64,000 bases of DNA from Bog-473 sp963787485. GTDB taxonomy: Bacteria; Actinomycetota; Acidimicrobiia; Acidimicrobiales; RAAP-2. How positions within the stretch are numbered: position 1 is the stretch's first letter; the number at the start of each line of letters is the position of its first letter. The DNA lies in NCBI GenBank assembly GCA_963787485.1, contig CAWBDF010000007.1, positions 1,240,001 through 1,304,000 on the forward strand, given 5' to 3'. The translations under genes and the position numbers were made by a program. Below the pieces are notes generated by a model, which worked only from the letters and a program-made list of their open reading frames with translations, was not told the DNA's origin and ran no database searches. This document shows, one piece after another, positions 18,750 to 26,291 of this stretch.

Positions 18750-18843
18750 CGGACCTGCGTCCAGGATCAGGCGGACCTGTTTTGTCCAGGGCCAACCGGC
18801 CAAAACAGCTCTCTGGTGGGGACCAAAACACTCTCTGGTGGGG
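18750..18843. repeat. Iterated 22-base repeats, possible IS21-type terminus, abutting tRNA-Ile
   Basis: Two repeat types with a period near 22 bases sit side by side. The first has CGGACCTG followed by GTCCAGG, starting at 18750 and 18772. The second has CCAAAACA, CTCTCTGGTGGGG, at 18800-18821 and 18823-18843, differing by one base of length. The last copy runs into the 3' end of the tRNA-Ile gene (its acceptor end and CCA). IS21-family elements carry multiple terminal repeats of this size, and an IstA fragment lies at 19150-19293. No complete transposon is present. Confidence 0.55.
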
Positions 18844-18912
18844 CTAGCTGGAATCGAACCAGCGACCTCAGCATTATCAGTGCTGCGCTCTAACCGACTG
18901 AGCTATAGCCCC
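18836..18912 (-). tRNA. tRNA-Ile (GAT)
   Basis: Read on the minus strand: acceptor GGGGCTA paired with TAGCCCC, D-arm GCTCAGTCGGTTAGAGC, anticodon loop CTGATAA with anticodon GAT, T-arm with GGTTCGATTCC, and encoded CCA at 18836-18838. All stems pair. Its 3' end faces the low-GC catabolic region, which begins immediately beyond it. Confidence 0.97.
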
Positions 18913-19149
18913 AGCTGGGATTTCTCCCGTTCCGGCTGCCGGTGTCCCACTACTGTCGTACGACCAAATCTACGCCGGGCACCCATGGAGCGAGGCGCGG
19001 GCAGTTGGCGGAACGTCCGGAGGGCAGCGGCATATGGAGGCTGAGCATACGTCGGCGGCGATCCGGTCTCAGGCAGCCCGGCCCAGCTCCACCGAACCTT
19101 CAGGGGGGAGTAGCAGCCGGTTAGCCGTGCTCGTCAGGTAGGCGCTCGA

Positions 19150-19293
19150 AATGCGCCGGGCCGTATGACGTTGCTTGGGCGGTGCCTCCCGCTCATCGGC
19201 CAGGATCTGCTCGATGGTCGCCGGATGGGCCCGATCAGCGCCTACGAGGGCCCTGCGCCAGATCTCGGTCCATTCGCCCAAGTCGGCGTGCAC
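19150..19293 (-). mobile_element. Fragment of an IS21-family transposase (IstA-like)
   Basis: On the minus strand about 48 codons read WTEIWRRALV, then ADRAHPATIEQILADERE and APPKQRHTARRI, the last being a hallmark of IstA transposases. The similarity stops abruptly near 19150; the frame continues to 19069 without conservation. A complete IstA has about 400-500 residues, so most is gone, and no istB is present. With the repeats at 18750-18843 it marks an old insertion at the tRNA-Ile locus. Confidence 0.55.
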
Positions 19294-19456
19294 CCTTCTC
19301 CCGTCTACTCGCCCAGCCCCATACCGGAAGCCTGGGAAGTCCGCCCAGGCATCACTGGGGATGGTCAGGTGTTGCTGTTTTCGATCGTGATTACATCCTG
19401 TTGCAATTTGAAGAATGAGGCCTTAACTTTTGTCGGTCGAACGGGGTGAACATTTC

Positions 19457-20686
19457 ATGAGGGGACATGGCAGGGTTCGTTGCGTGCGGTTCCGCGGCAT
19501 TCGGTTCCTTTGCTTGCTTGGGGTGTTCGCGCTTGGCGCGATAACGGTCGGAGTTGCTTCAGGTTCAGCGGGCGCCACGCAGGCGAGTGGGACACCGATC
19601 AAGATCGGCTATCTGGCTCAGAGCGGCGTAGGTCCGACCGCAGCGGACGAGGTTCCCGCATTCGCGGCGTGGGTCAAATGGATCAACGCCCACGGGGGCA
19701 TCAACGGCCATCCCGCCCAGCTGATTTCCGAACAGGAACCCGGCAATGTCGCCATTGCCGAGACCGATGCACAGAAGCTCGTCGGCGACGGCATCGTCGC
19801 CCTGATCGACGCCGACGCCAACGACGTCGCATGGGCTCCAATCGTCGAGAAGGCCGGCATTCCCGTCTACTTGACGCAGTCATCCGACTCGGCATTCGCT
19901 GGCAGCACGGATGCGTTCAGTCCTTTCATGCCGTTGGTGGCGAGCCCGGCCGCCCAGCTCCTGGCGGCCAAGAAGATCGGGGCGACGAACATGGCGCTGC
20001 TGTACTGCACGGAGTTTTCGCAGTGCAAGCAAGCGGTCCCGTTCTACACCGCCCTGGGAAAGACCTACGGCGTGACCGTCCTGTTCAACACCGCGATATC
20101 GCAATCAGCTCCCAACTACGTGGCCCCGTGCCTGGCCTCGAAGCAAGCAGGGGCCAACTCGCTGCTGGCCGCCTCAACCGCCGATGTGGCACAGCGGGTG
20201 GTGGCCGACTGCGCGAAACAGGGATACACCCCGCACCTCGTCTCTTCCGCCGGGGCTTTCCAGCAGTCCTTCGCTGGGTCGAAGGGAACGAACGGGATGA
20301 TCGCTTCTGAGACGACCGTTCCGTTCTTCGACACCAGCGTGCCGGCCATCGGCACCATGACGGCCGCACTCAACAAGTACGACCCTTCGCTGACCAAGAA
20401 TCCCGCCTATAACGACCAGGCCGTTTGGCAGTGGGTCGAAGGGACCATCATCGCCGAGGCTGCGAAGGCAGGCGGGGTCGGGACGACCAACCCCATCACC
20501 GCGGCAGCATTGCTCAACGGGATGTACACGCTGCATACCACCACTGCCGATGGCTTGACGCCCACCTTGACCTTCACCCGAGGAAAGGCCGAGGCGGACT
20601 ACTGCTTCTATCTGGCCGGCATCAAGAACGGCAAGTTCGACATGCCGTATGGACTGAAGACGACCTGCGTTCCCCAATCGAGCTAA
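19457..20686 (+). CDS. ABC-transporter substrate-binding protein, branched-chain amino-acid (type I) fold
   Basis: About 409 residues. ATG 19457 has GGGGTGA 7 bases upstream, better than the TTG at 19430. A signal peptide occupies residues 1-36: arginine-rich start, core FLCLLGVFALGAITVGVA and a GATQA cleavage region. The mature chain starts IKIGYLAQSGVGPTAADEV and shows the type I bilobal pattern (AAWVKWINAHGGINGHP, a LIDADAN hinge segment, DQAVWQWVEG). It is a distant relative of the protein at 8237 and likewise stands alone with no permease or ATPase genes. It lies between the tRNA-Ile gene and a degenerate tRNA-Ile fragment. The ligand is unknown. Confidence 0.9.
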   Translation: MRGHGRVRCVRFRGIRFLCLLGVFALGAITVGVASGSAGATQASGTPIKIGYLAQSGVGPTAADEVPAFAAWVKWINAHGGINGHPAQLISEQEPGNVAIAETDAQKLVGDGIVALIDADANDVAWAPIVEKAGIPVYLTQSSDSAFAGSTDAFSPFMPLVASPAAQLLAAKKIGATNMALLYCTEFSQCKQAVPFYTALGKTYGVTVLFNTAISQSAPNYVAPCLASKQAGANSLLAASTADVAQRVVADCAKQGYTPHLVSSAGAFQQSFAGSKGTNGMIASETTVPFFDTSVPAIGTMTAALNKYDPSLTKNPAYNDQAVWQWVEGTIIAEAAKAGGVGTTNPITAAALLNGMYTLHTTTADGLTPTLTFTRGKAEADYCFYLAGIKNGKFDMPYGLKTTCVPQSS

Positions 20687-20808
20687 CGGGGACCCCTCTC
20701 CTACAACCCGGATCGGTTAGGGTCTGACGCCGCCCTCCCGTGCCGTCATTGCTCCTACTCAGGTCGGTTGCCGCCGCCTGGCGCCGACCGGTACGTCAGT
20801 TCTGAACG

Positions 20809-20846
20809 TTTATCAGCGCGGCGCTCTAACCGACTCAGCTATTGCC
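20809..20846 (-). pseudogene. Degenerate tRNA-Ile 5' fragment
   Basis: About 38 bases match the 5' half of the tRNA-Ile at 18836-18912, with GCGCTCTAACCGACT shared exactly on the plus strand and TTATCAG for the anticodon loop. Several substitutions break the D-stem and anticodon stem, and no T-arm follows. It cannot be a working tRNA and is on the same strand as the intact copy 1.9 kb away. Confidence 0.65.
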
Positions 20847-20912
20847 GCGCGGATCGGGTGGTCGTGGAGGCCACAACCCCCCAGGTCGAGGCCCGGCGCG
20901 GCCTCCTCACGA

Positions 20913-21656
20913 TCAACCCTTGGTGAGCGTGGTGGCCACCAACGAGGCCAGCGCCACGGCTCCCGGTCCGTTGATTGGCAGATGGGTTCCGTCGGCCCCG
21001 AACCACTGCGGATTCCGGGCCGCCAGGGAGGCCCAGTCGGCCACCACCACATACGGGTATCGGGTAGCTCCACGGGCGAGCACAGCGTTGTTGGTGTCTT
21101 GCCAGGGACGGTCCACGTGGACGTTGACGAACACCACCCGGGACGCGCCCTGAAGGATCGACATCATGGTGTCGAAGTCGGCGTCGGTAATTGGCCCGTT
21201 GGTGCCGAGACCGACCACCACCTCCCCTCCGAGCTTTCCCTGCGCCTTGATCGAGCTCAGGAGGGACTCGCCGTCGGACCATTGCCGGCTGACCGCGGCC
21301 TCGACGTCTGCCCCGGGAAGGGCGAAGCGCAAAGGGCCCTGGTAGTCGAGCATGACCGAGTCTCCGATCGCGGTCACTGCACCGGGCACGAAACCAGGTC
21401 CTGCCGGGGGAAGCGTGCTCGTCGTGGAGCCGGTAGTGCTCGGGGAGTGTGGCGTCGTCGCCGCCGACCCAGAGTGCCGGTGATGCTCCGATGGTGCGTG
21501 GGGCGTCGCTGCGCTGTTGTCGAGGGCGACAGCGATTCCGGTCGCCGCCAGGCCGGCCAACAGCACCATCCACGCCACGATCCAGCGCGTGGATGGCCCT
21601 CGGCGTCCCGGGGGGAGGCATCGTTCACGCGACAAGTCTCGTCGCTCCGACAGCAT
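20913..21656 (-). CDS. Membrane-anchored SGNH-hydrolase-like protein
   Basis: 247 residues. One membrane helix near residues 26-45 (WIVAWMVLLAGLAATGIAVA) follows a basic cytoplasmic tail, then a Thr/Ser/Pro-rich linker to about residue 90. The extracellular domain has GDSVMLDY (block I serine), VVVGLGTNG (block III) and DGTHLP near the C-terminus (block V Asp-His), matching SGNH esterases. It resembles the C-terminal domain of OatA-type peptidoglycan or polysaccharide O-acetyltransferases, but the acyltransferase-3 membrane part is absent. It may deacylate or transfer acyl groups on cell-wall sugars. It stands alone, divergent from the tRNA-Ala gene. Confidence 0.82.
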   Translation of the reverse strand: MLSERRDLSRERCLPPGRRGPSTRWIVAWMVLLAGLAATGIAVALDNSAATPHAPSEHHRHSGSAATTPHSPSTTGSTTSTLPPAGPGFVPGAVTAIGDSVMLDYQGPLRFALPGADVEAAVSRQWSDGESLLSSIKAQGKLGGEVVVGLGTNGPITDADFDTMMSILQGASRVVFVNVHVDRPWQDTNNAVLARGATRYPYVVVADWASLAARNPQWFGADGTHLPINGPGAVALASLVATTLTKG

Positions 21657-21744
21657 CGGGTGTCGCGAGCTCCATGAGGCGCCGCGTACGATGACGGAGA
21701 GTGCCCGCGGGTCCGGGCCCTGAACCTGGGTGTCTGGACCGCTC

Positions 21745-21817
21745 GGGGGTGTAGCTCAGCTGGAAGAGCGGCGGCTTTGCAAGCCGTAGGTCGAGGGTTC
21801 GAGTCCCTTCACCTCCA
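21745..21817 (+). tRNA. tRNA-Ala (TGC)
   Basis: Acceptor GGGGGTG pairs with CACCTCC (one G-U), D-arm GCTCAGCTGGAAGAGC, anticodon loop TTTGCAA with anticodon TGC, and T-arm GAGGGTTCGAGTCCCTT. No CCA is encoded. It is not associated with an rRNA operon in this window. Confidence 0.97.
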
Positions 21818-22015
21818 CTCTATTGTCAGAATCACCCGAAGGACCTCGTCCTGGGCGAGCACCGGACCAAGACACGCCTGGATACAGATGTCAACATCCG
21901 ATCTCGGCTCGCCGCTGATACTCGAGAACCGCCTACGGCGGGTCCGCGCTCGGTCGCGGACGCGTGGGAGCGCAGATCTGGGGGGGGGCCTGGAAGCGAA
22001 TTCCGCCGCCAGTGC

Positions 22016-22372
22016 TCAACCTTCCAGCAGAGTCAGAACTTTCTCGGACGGTCGCGCCAGGACCGCACTTTCGTTTTTCACGATGATGGGGCGCTGCATG
22101 AGCTCAGGATGCTCCACGAGGACGGCGGCGACCTGCTCAGGGGTCTGATAGTCCGATTCCACCAGGCCAAGCTCTTCGAAGCGCTTGTCCTTGCGGACAA
22201 GGTCGGCTGCGGGATCCTCCAGCAAGTTGAGCAATCGCTCGAGTTCCTCCTTCGAGGGTGGCGTCTCCAGGTACAGCACAACCTCGATGTCAGCAGCCCG
22301 CTGTTCGAGGATCTCAAGGGCGCCCCGCGAGTGGCTGCAGGCAGGGTTGTGATAAATCCGCACGTCGCTCAT
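22016..22372 (-). CDS. arsC: ArsC-family arsenate reductase (glutaredoxin-coupled type)
   Basis: 118 residues, the normal length. The catalytic cysteine is Cys12 in IYHNPACSHSRGAL, matching the E. coli ArsC/YffB group; the rest is a thioredoxin-like fold with YLETPPSKEELERLL and QRPIIVKNESAVLARPSEK, which carries the arginine region that binds the oxyanion. ATG 22372 begins right at the conserved domain with no strong ribosome site, so it may be leaderless. No ars regulator or pump gene is adjacent. YffB/Spx-like relatives without arsenate activity exist, so arsenate reduction is probable, not certain. Confidence 0.9.
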   Translation of the reverse strand: MSDVRIYHNPACSHSRGALEILEQRAADIEVVLYLETPPSKEELERLLNLLEDPAADLVRKDKRFEELGLVESDYQTPEQVAAVLVEHPELMQRPIIVKNESAVLARPSEKVLTLLEG

Positions 22373-22416
22373 CTTCGCAAACCTAGCGGTGCCAAGCCTC
22401 AAAGGCTGAGCAACAG

Positions 22417-22695
22417 CTACCGATCTGGCGCCTCTGTGGCGGGACCCTCGCTCCACGACCGCAGAACCCGTGGCCGCACCCGAAGCCATAACTGGAATTC
22501 CGTGGTGACGATACCTCCACCATGGTGAAGGTCGTCGCGGCTTTTGATGCCAACAGACGTGTACGGCGACTCGAGTGCGATCGCGGTGGTGACCAGGATG
22601 ACGACGCAGTCGTCGCTGCTCTCGCCCTCCATGCGCTCGAGCACCGAGACGCCCGTCTCGCCCCGGCACCAGATCGAGCGGCCGGCCTCGAACAC
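22417..22695 (-). pseudogene. Coding-like fragment, weakly similar to TIR-like nucleotide-binding proteins
   Basis: Between the MFS and arsC genes one minus-strand frame from 22695 has G or C at the third position of its first 39 codons, the pattern of real genes here, and then loses it. It reads GETGVSVLERMEGESSDD followed by CVVILVTTA. This recalls the segment of predicted TIR-like nucleotide-binding domains in which a conserved G-R-T-I-I-E-K stretch is followed by a VVLLTPDD strand. The start of such a domain is absent because the MFS gene lies there. I read it as the remnant of a longer gene cut by rearrangement; the family assignment is weak. Confidence 0.3.
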
Positions 22696-22716
22696 GCCGG
22701 CTTCAACGGTCGCGGG

Positions 22717-24345
22717 TCAAATCGCAACATCTGCGGGGGACGGTCTCTTTCGAGAAGCTGGTTGTTCGTGCGGCAGCTCCCCCGTGAACCCCAACGAGAC
22801 GAGTGCGAGAAGAGCAGCTGCGAGAAGTCCGGCCTTGAGCGATCGGAGCTGTGCTGACTCGTAGTCGTCGACCAACGCTGCTGTCGTCGCCTTGTCGAGG
22901 CCGGACTGCTTCGCTGCGGCCTCGACCTGCGTGGAGGAGACGAAATTGGTGTTGGAGCCTGCCGCCACGCCGACGCGGGCCGACACGTCGGCGCTGATCC
23001 GCGGATCGTGCTCAACATTGGAAATGAAGGTGCTCGTGAGTCCCATCAACACGATGGCTCCAATGAAGGCCACGCCGAGAGAAGAGCCGAGCTGCTGGCC
23101 CGTGTACTGGAGTCCACCGGCTTCGCTCCGACCCGACTCCTCGACCGACGACTGAACCACATTGCCCAATTGGGAGACCATGAGACCCATCCCGATGCCG
23201 AGTACCCCCATGCCGATGGCGAACCCGGCATCGAAGAGCGTGGGCTGGACCGTCGAGAGCAAGATGACCGCTCCGATCATTGTCACGACAAGGCCGCTCC
23301 GCACGATGGAACGCACCGGGAAACGGTTGGAGAGCTTCGAACCGATCGCCGAGGTCCCGAACATGGTGATGGAGACGGGCAGCATCTTGATCCCTGTCTC
23401 GAGGGCGTTGAGTCCGAGGACCAACTGCAGGTAGAGAGGGACAACGAAGAAGATCCCCATCAAAATGAGGTTCTGACTGAACAGCCCGACCAGCCCCGAT
23501 CGTACCGGCGGGATCCGGGCCAGCGAAAGGTGAACAAGCGGGTCCCGGTGAGTCGCTTCGCGGTGACGCTGCCACGTCACGAAGCCCCAGAGCAGGATGC
23601 CGCCGGCGACAATGACGAAGAGAGTGGGTGAGAAGCCGAAGATCGTGAAGGGAGGGTTCTTCGGCCTGAGCCACCCCCAGGTGCTCGACTGGAGGACGCC
23701 GAAGACGAAGATCCCGAGACCGCCGGCCGAGAGCACAGAGCCGACGATGTCGAGCTTCGGCGTGGGATCTGGGCGGGAAGCATCTCTCACTTTGGGCGTC
23801 ATGATCAGGATGAAGGCGACGATGATGACTTCGCCGACGAAGACGATCCGCCAAGTGACCTCCGTCGTCGCCCATCCGCCCACGATGGGACCAACCGCGA
23901 TCCCCGCGCCGGCGACACCCCCGATGATGGCGTAGGCGACCTTGCGCCGAGATCCTTCGAAGTTGCCGGCAATCAAGGCGGCGAGCGCGGGAAGCACGAG
24001 AGCTGCACCAATGCCTTCGAGCAACGACCATCCGAGAGCGAGGACCGCCACCGATTGCGACGCCGCAGTCAGAGCCGAACCACAGGCATAGATGACCAGA
24101 CCGATAACGAACGCCCGGCGCCGGCCGATCATGTCTCCGATCTTGGCCCCGGTGAGGATGAGCATGGCCATGACCAGGCAATAGAGGGTTATGACGGCCT
24201 GGATCGTGGTGACCGTGGTGTGAAAGTCCTTGACCAATGCGCTGATCGAGACGTTCATCACGGACTGGTCGAGCACCATCAGGAACTGGGCTGTGGCCAG
24301 GGCGACGAGCGCCAGCCAGCCCTTGCTCGCCACGGCGTCGTTCAC
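22717..24345 (-). CDS. MFS drug-efflux transporter, DHA2 (EmrB/QacA, 14-helix) type
   Basis: 542 residues, the size of 14-helix proton-drug antiporters. Helix 1 carries FLMVLDQSVMNVSISAL, the motif typical of DHA2 proteins. Motif A follows helix 2 (GAKIGDMIGRRRAF), and motif C is in helix 5 (GGVAGAGIAVGPIVGG). A long loop with KVRDASRPDPTPKLDIVG precedes the seventh to eighth helices, as in EmrB. The start GTG 24345 has AAGGAG three bases upstream. No regulator or membrane-fusion partner is adjacent, so the substrate is open. It is followed downstream by the fragment at 22417 and arsC. Confidence 0.93.
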   Translation of the reverse strand: MNDAVASKGWLALVALATAQFLMVLDQSVMNVSISALVKDFHTTVTTIQAVITLYCLVMAMLILTGAKIGDMIGRRRAFVIGLVIYACGSALTAASQSVAVLALGWSLLEGIGAALVLPALAALIAGNFEGSRRKVAYAIIGGVAGAGIAVGPIVGGWATTEVTWRIVFVGEVIIVAFILIMTPKVRDASRPDPTPKLDIVGSVLSAGGLGIFVFGVLQSSTWGWLRPKNPPFTIFGFSPTLFVIVAGGILLWGFVTWQRHREATHRDPLVHLSLARIPPVRSGLVGLFSQNLILMGIFFVVPLYLQLVLGLNALETGIKMLPVSITMFGTSAIGSKLSNRFPVRSIVRSGLVVTMIGAVILLSTVQPTLFDAGFAIGMGVLGIGMGLMVSQLGNVVQSSVEESGRSEAGGLQYTGQQLGSSLGVAFIGAIVLMGLTSTFISNVEHDPRISADVSARVGVAAGSNTNFVSSTQVEAAAKQSGLDKATTAALVDDYESAQLRSLKAGLLAAALLALVSLGFTGELPHEQPASRKRPSPADVAI

Positions 24346-24392
24346 GTTCTCCTTCGCGAGAGTCCGGGGATCGGTCTGACTGCGTGCCGAGC

Positions 24393-25799
24393 TCAGATGC
24401 CCTCGACCGCTTCCAGCCGTCCAGACCTGATGGCCTTCTTGAACGCGAGATAGTCCAGCTCGTTCTGGTCTGCGTAGCGTTCTGAGAAATCCGTGATCGA
24501 GCGGTCGAACTTGTCGCTCTTACCCAAATACGCCGCCAACTCGACGGCATCTCCCGACCTGGCGTGGGCCCGGGCCAGCGTCCAGCCGCAGATACCGCCA
24601 TAGAACCCGAGGACAACCGGGGTCATGGCCTCGACGAGCGCCGAACCTTTCATGTCGCGAAGCTGGCGCCAGTAGAGATGGCGATCAGCCTCGACCCCCT
24701 TGGTCCAACCCAGGAAGATGTCGCTGGCCGCCTGCATCATCCGCTGTCCTTGAACCACCCGCTCTCCGGGCTCCTTGAACCGGCTCTTGGGGAGGTGGTC
24801 TTCGAGCACTGAGGCCGTCGCCTCCTTGACCTGGAGGAACAGGGGATCGTCCTCGTCGCGCCCCTGGAGCAGGACGATGAAGGCCCGAGTGCCGACACTG
24901 CCCACGCCGACCACCTTGCGCGCCATGTCGACGATCTCGAAGCGCTCCAGGAGTTGACGACGATCCTCCTGCAGTGTTTCGCGGTATGCCCGGAACTGCT
25001 GGTGGACCATCTCTTGCATCTCGTCGGCGGAGTACCCGTACATGGCTTCGAGCTCGCGGGCCGGGATGACCACGGGCGGTTGGCTCACGATCCGGTATCG
25101 GCCATTGACCACTTCGCCCAGCTTCGCCAGCGCCTGCAAGCTGTCGCGCGTATGCGTCTTCGATGCGTTCTTCTTTGCGCGTTGTGCGCCCTCTCTGGCC
25201 TGGGCCGCCGTCTGCTTGGATCGCGTCCCTTTGGTGACCATGTTGATCGCTGCCATGAGGTCTTGTTCGGTCAGTCGGGCGTACCAGATCTCCATGTTGC
25301 GCATTTCGGCGAACTCGATCATGGCCTCGCGGTATGCCGACACAGAATTCAGCGTCGCTGAGGTCACATCAGATGCGCTGAACCCGTTGTTGCGTCCGGC
25401 GATGGCGAAGCTCGCTGCCATTCGCTTCACGTCGTACTCGAACGGGCCCGGCAGAGTCTCGTCGAAGTCGTTGAGATCGAAGAGCAACGTCCGCTCGGGC
25501 GATGCGAACGCGCCAAAGTTCGAGAGATGAGCATCGCCGCACAACTGGACGTTCAGGCTGGCCCTGGGCGTGTCCTTGAGGTCGGCCGCCATGATCCTGG
25601 CGGCGCCCCGGTAGAAGGTGAACGGAGACGCCACCATGCGACCGTGACGAACGGGTACGAGATCTGGCTCCCGAGTTCTATTCTGTGTTTCGAGCAATGC
25701 CACCGGATCAGGTCGGTCAGGAGCCGTTGCCCATCCGGCATGACTGGTCAGCGGCGCCTGCTCACGGGCGTTCTTACCTTTGGCTCGTCTCTCTACCAT
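24393..25799 (-). CDS. DUF2252-domain protein
   Basis: About 468 residues, the full DUF2252 length. Recognised from SHAGW followed by the RPDPVALLE segment, FTFYRGAARIMAADL, QLCGDAHLSNFGAFASPE and LLFDLNDFDETLPGPFEYD. The HLSNFG and DFDE blocks resemble the catalytic loop and metal-binding aspartate of aminoglycoside-kinase-like folds, so a kinase-like function has been suggested for the family; none is established. I start at ATG 25799, near the usual N-terminus; 25823 or 25841 would add 8 or 14 residues. It lies 47 bases upstream of the MFS gene on the same strand and could be co-transcribed. Confidence 0.88.
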   Translation of the reverse strand: MVERRAKGKNAREQAPLTSHAGWATAPDRPDPVALLETQNRTREPDLVPVRHGRMVASPFTFYRGAARIMAADLKDTPRASLNVQLCGDAHLSNFGAFASPERTLLFDLNDFDETLPGPFEYDVKRMAASFAIAGRNNGFSASDVTSATLNSVSAYREAMIEFAEMRNMEIWYARLTEQDLMAAINMVTKGTRSKQTAAQAREGAQRAKKNASKTHTRDSLQALAKLGEVVNGRYRIVSQPPVVIPARELEAMYGYSADEMQEMVHQQFRAYRETLQEDRRQLLERFEIVDMARKVVGVGSVGTRAFIVLLQGRDEDDPLFLQVKEATASVLEDHLPKSRFKEPGERVVQGQRMMQAASDIFLGWTKGVEADRHLYWRQLRDMKGSALVEAMTPVVLGFYGGICGWTLARAHARSGDAVELAAYLGKSDKFDRSITDFSERYADQNELDYLAFKKAIRSGRLEAVEGI

Positions 25800-25886
25800 G
25801 CTTGGGTGAAAGACCTTGGTCATGACGCTGCTCGCCCCCACTCGATGCCGATAGCTACCTCCATCAGCCCGCGGTGTAGCGCACGA

Positions 25887-26291
25887 CTACTTCTCGACGA
25901 CGCTGAACGCGTACCCGATCCGCTCGCCCACCTCCGTCGACACCACTTCGACCTGGTTGCCGAGCGCAACCACACCCGCCGATCCGTCCTTGCTCACCAG
26001 ACCGAGTATCGAGATGCCCTCGGGGAAGTCGGCCACCACGACGGAATACGGCACGTCGACCAAGCCACCCGGTGGTGGGTGATTCACCGAGGTCCACTGG
26101 CTCACGCGGGCTGTGCGCGACAAACGAACTGGACTGGCCGGTGCTCCGCACGACGGACATGTCTCGCGTCGCGGAAATTCGCAGCGGTCACAGCTCTCGC
26201 AGCGCGATGCAACGAGCGCGATTGGCACTCCGGGTTCGAGCGCTCCGTCCCATTCGAAAAGGCGGTCGTCGACCGGGTTCCAGGCAGTCAT
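25887..26291 (-). CDS. DUF35 protein (zinc ribbon plus OB-fold), thiolase partner
   Basis: 134 residues. The N-terminal zinc ribbon uses CESC (with a further Cys close by) and CPSC at about residues 31-50, followed by the OB-fold segment RVSQWTSVNHPPPGG and IGYAFSVVE near the end. DUF35 proteins bind thiolase-like enzymes and are needed for their activity, for example the retro-aldolase partners of steroid side-chain degradation. The ATG overlaps the thiolase stop codon by 4 bases (ATGA), so the two are translated together. That tight coupling supports a heteromeric complex. Confidence 0.92.
   Translation of the reverse strand: MTAWNPVDDRLFEWDGALEPGVPIALVASRCESCDRCEFPRRETCPSCGAPASPVRLSRTARVSQWTSVNHPPPGGLVDVPYSVVVADFPEGISILGLVSKDGSAGVVALGNQVEVVSTEVGERIGYAFSVVEK

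Noticed and set aside
18800..18843. The repeats next to tRNA-Ile as attachment sites of an integrative element
   Set aside because: Only the last 8 bases of the tRNA are repeated, the period is short, and no integrase is visible; IS21-type repeats explain them better.
1..18843. The left region as a prophage or conjugative element
   Set aside because: No phage structural, integrase, relaxase or replication gene is present in the visible part.
23012..24616. A 534-residue minus-strand frame overlapping the MFS gene
   Set aside because: Arginine/serine-rich shifted frame of the transporter gene; the MFS product has the real helices and motifs.
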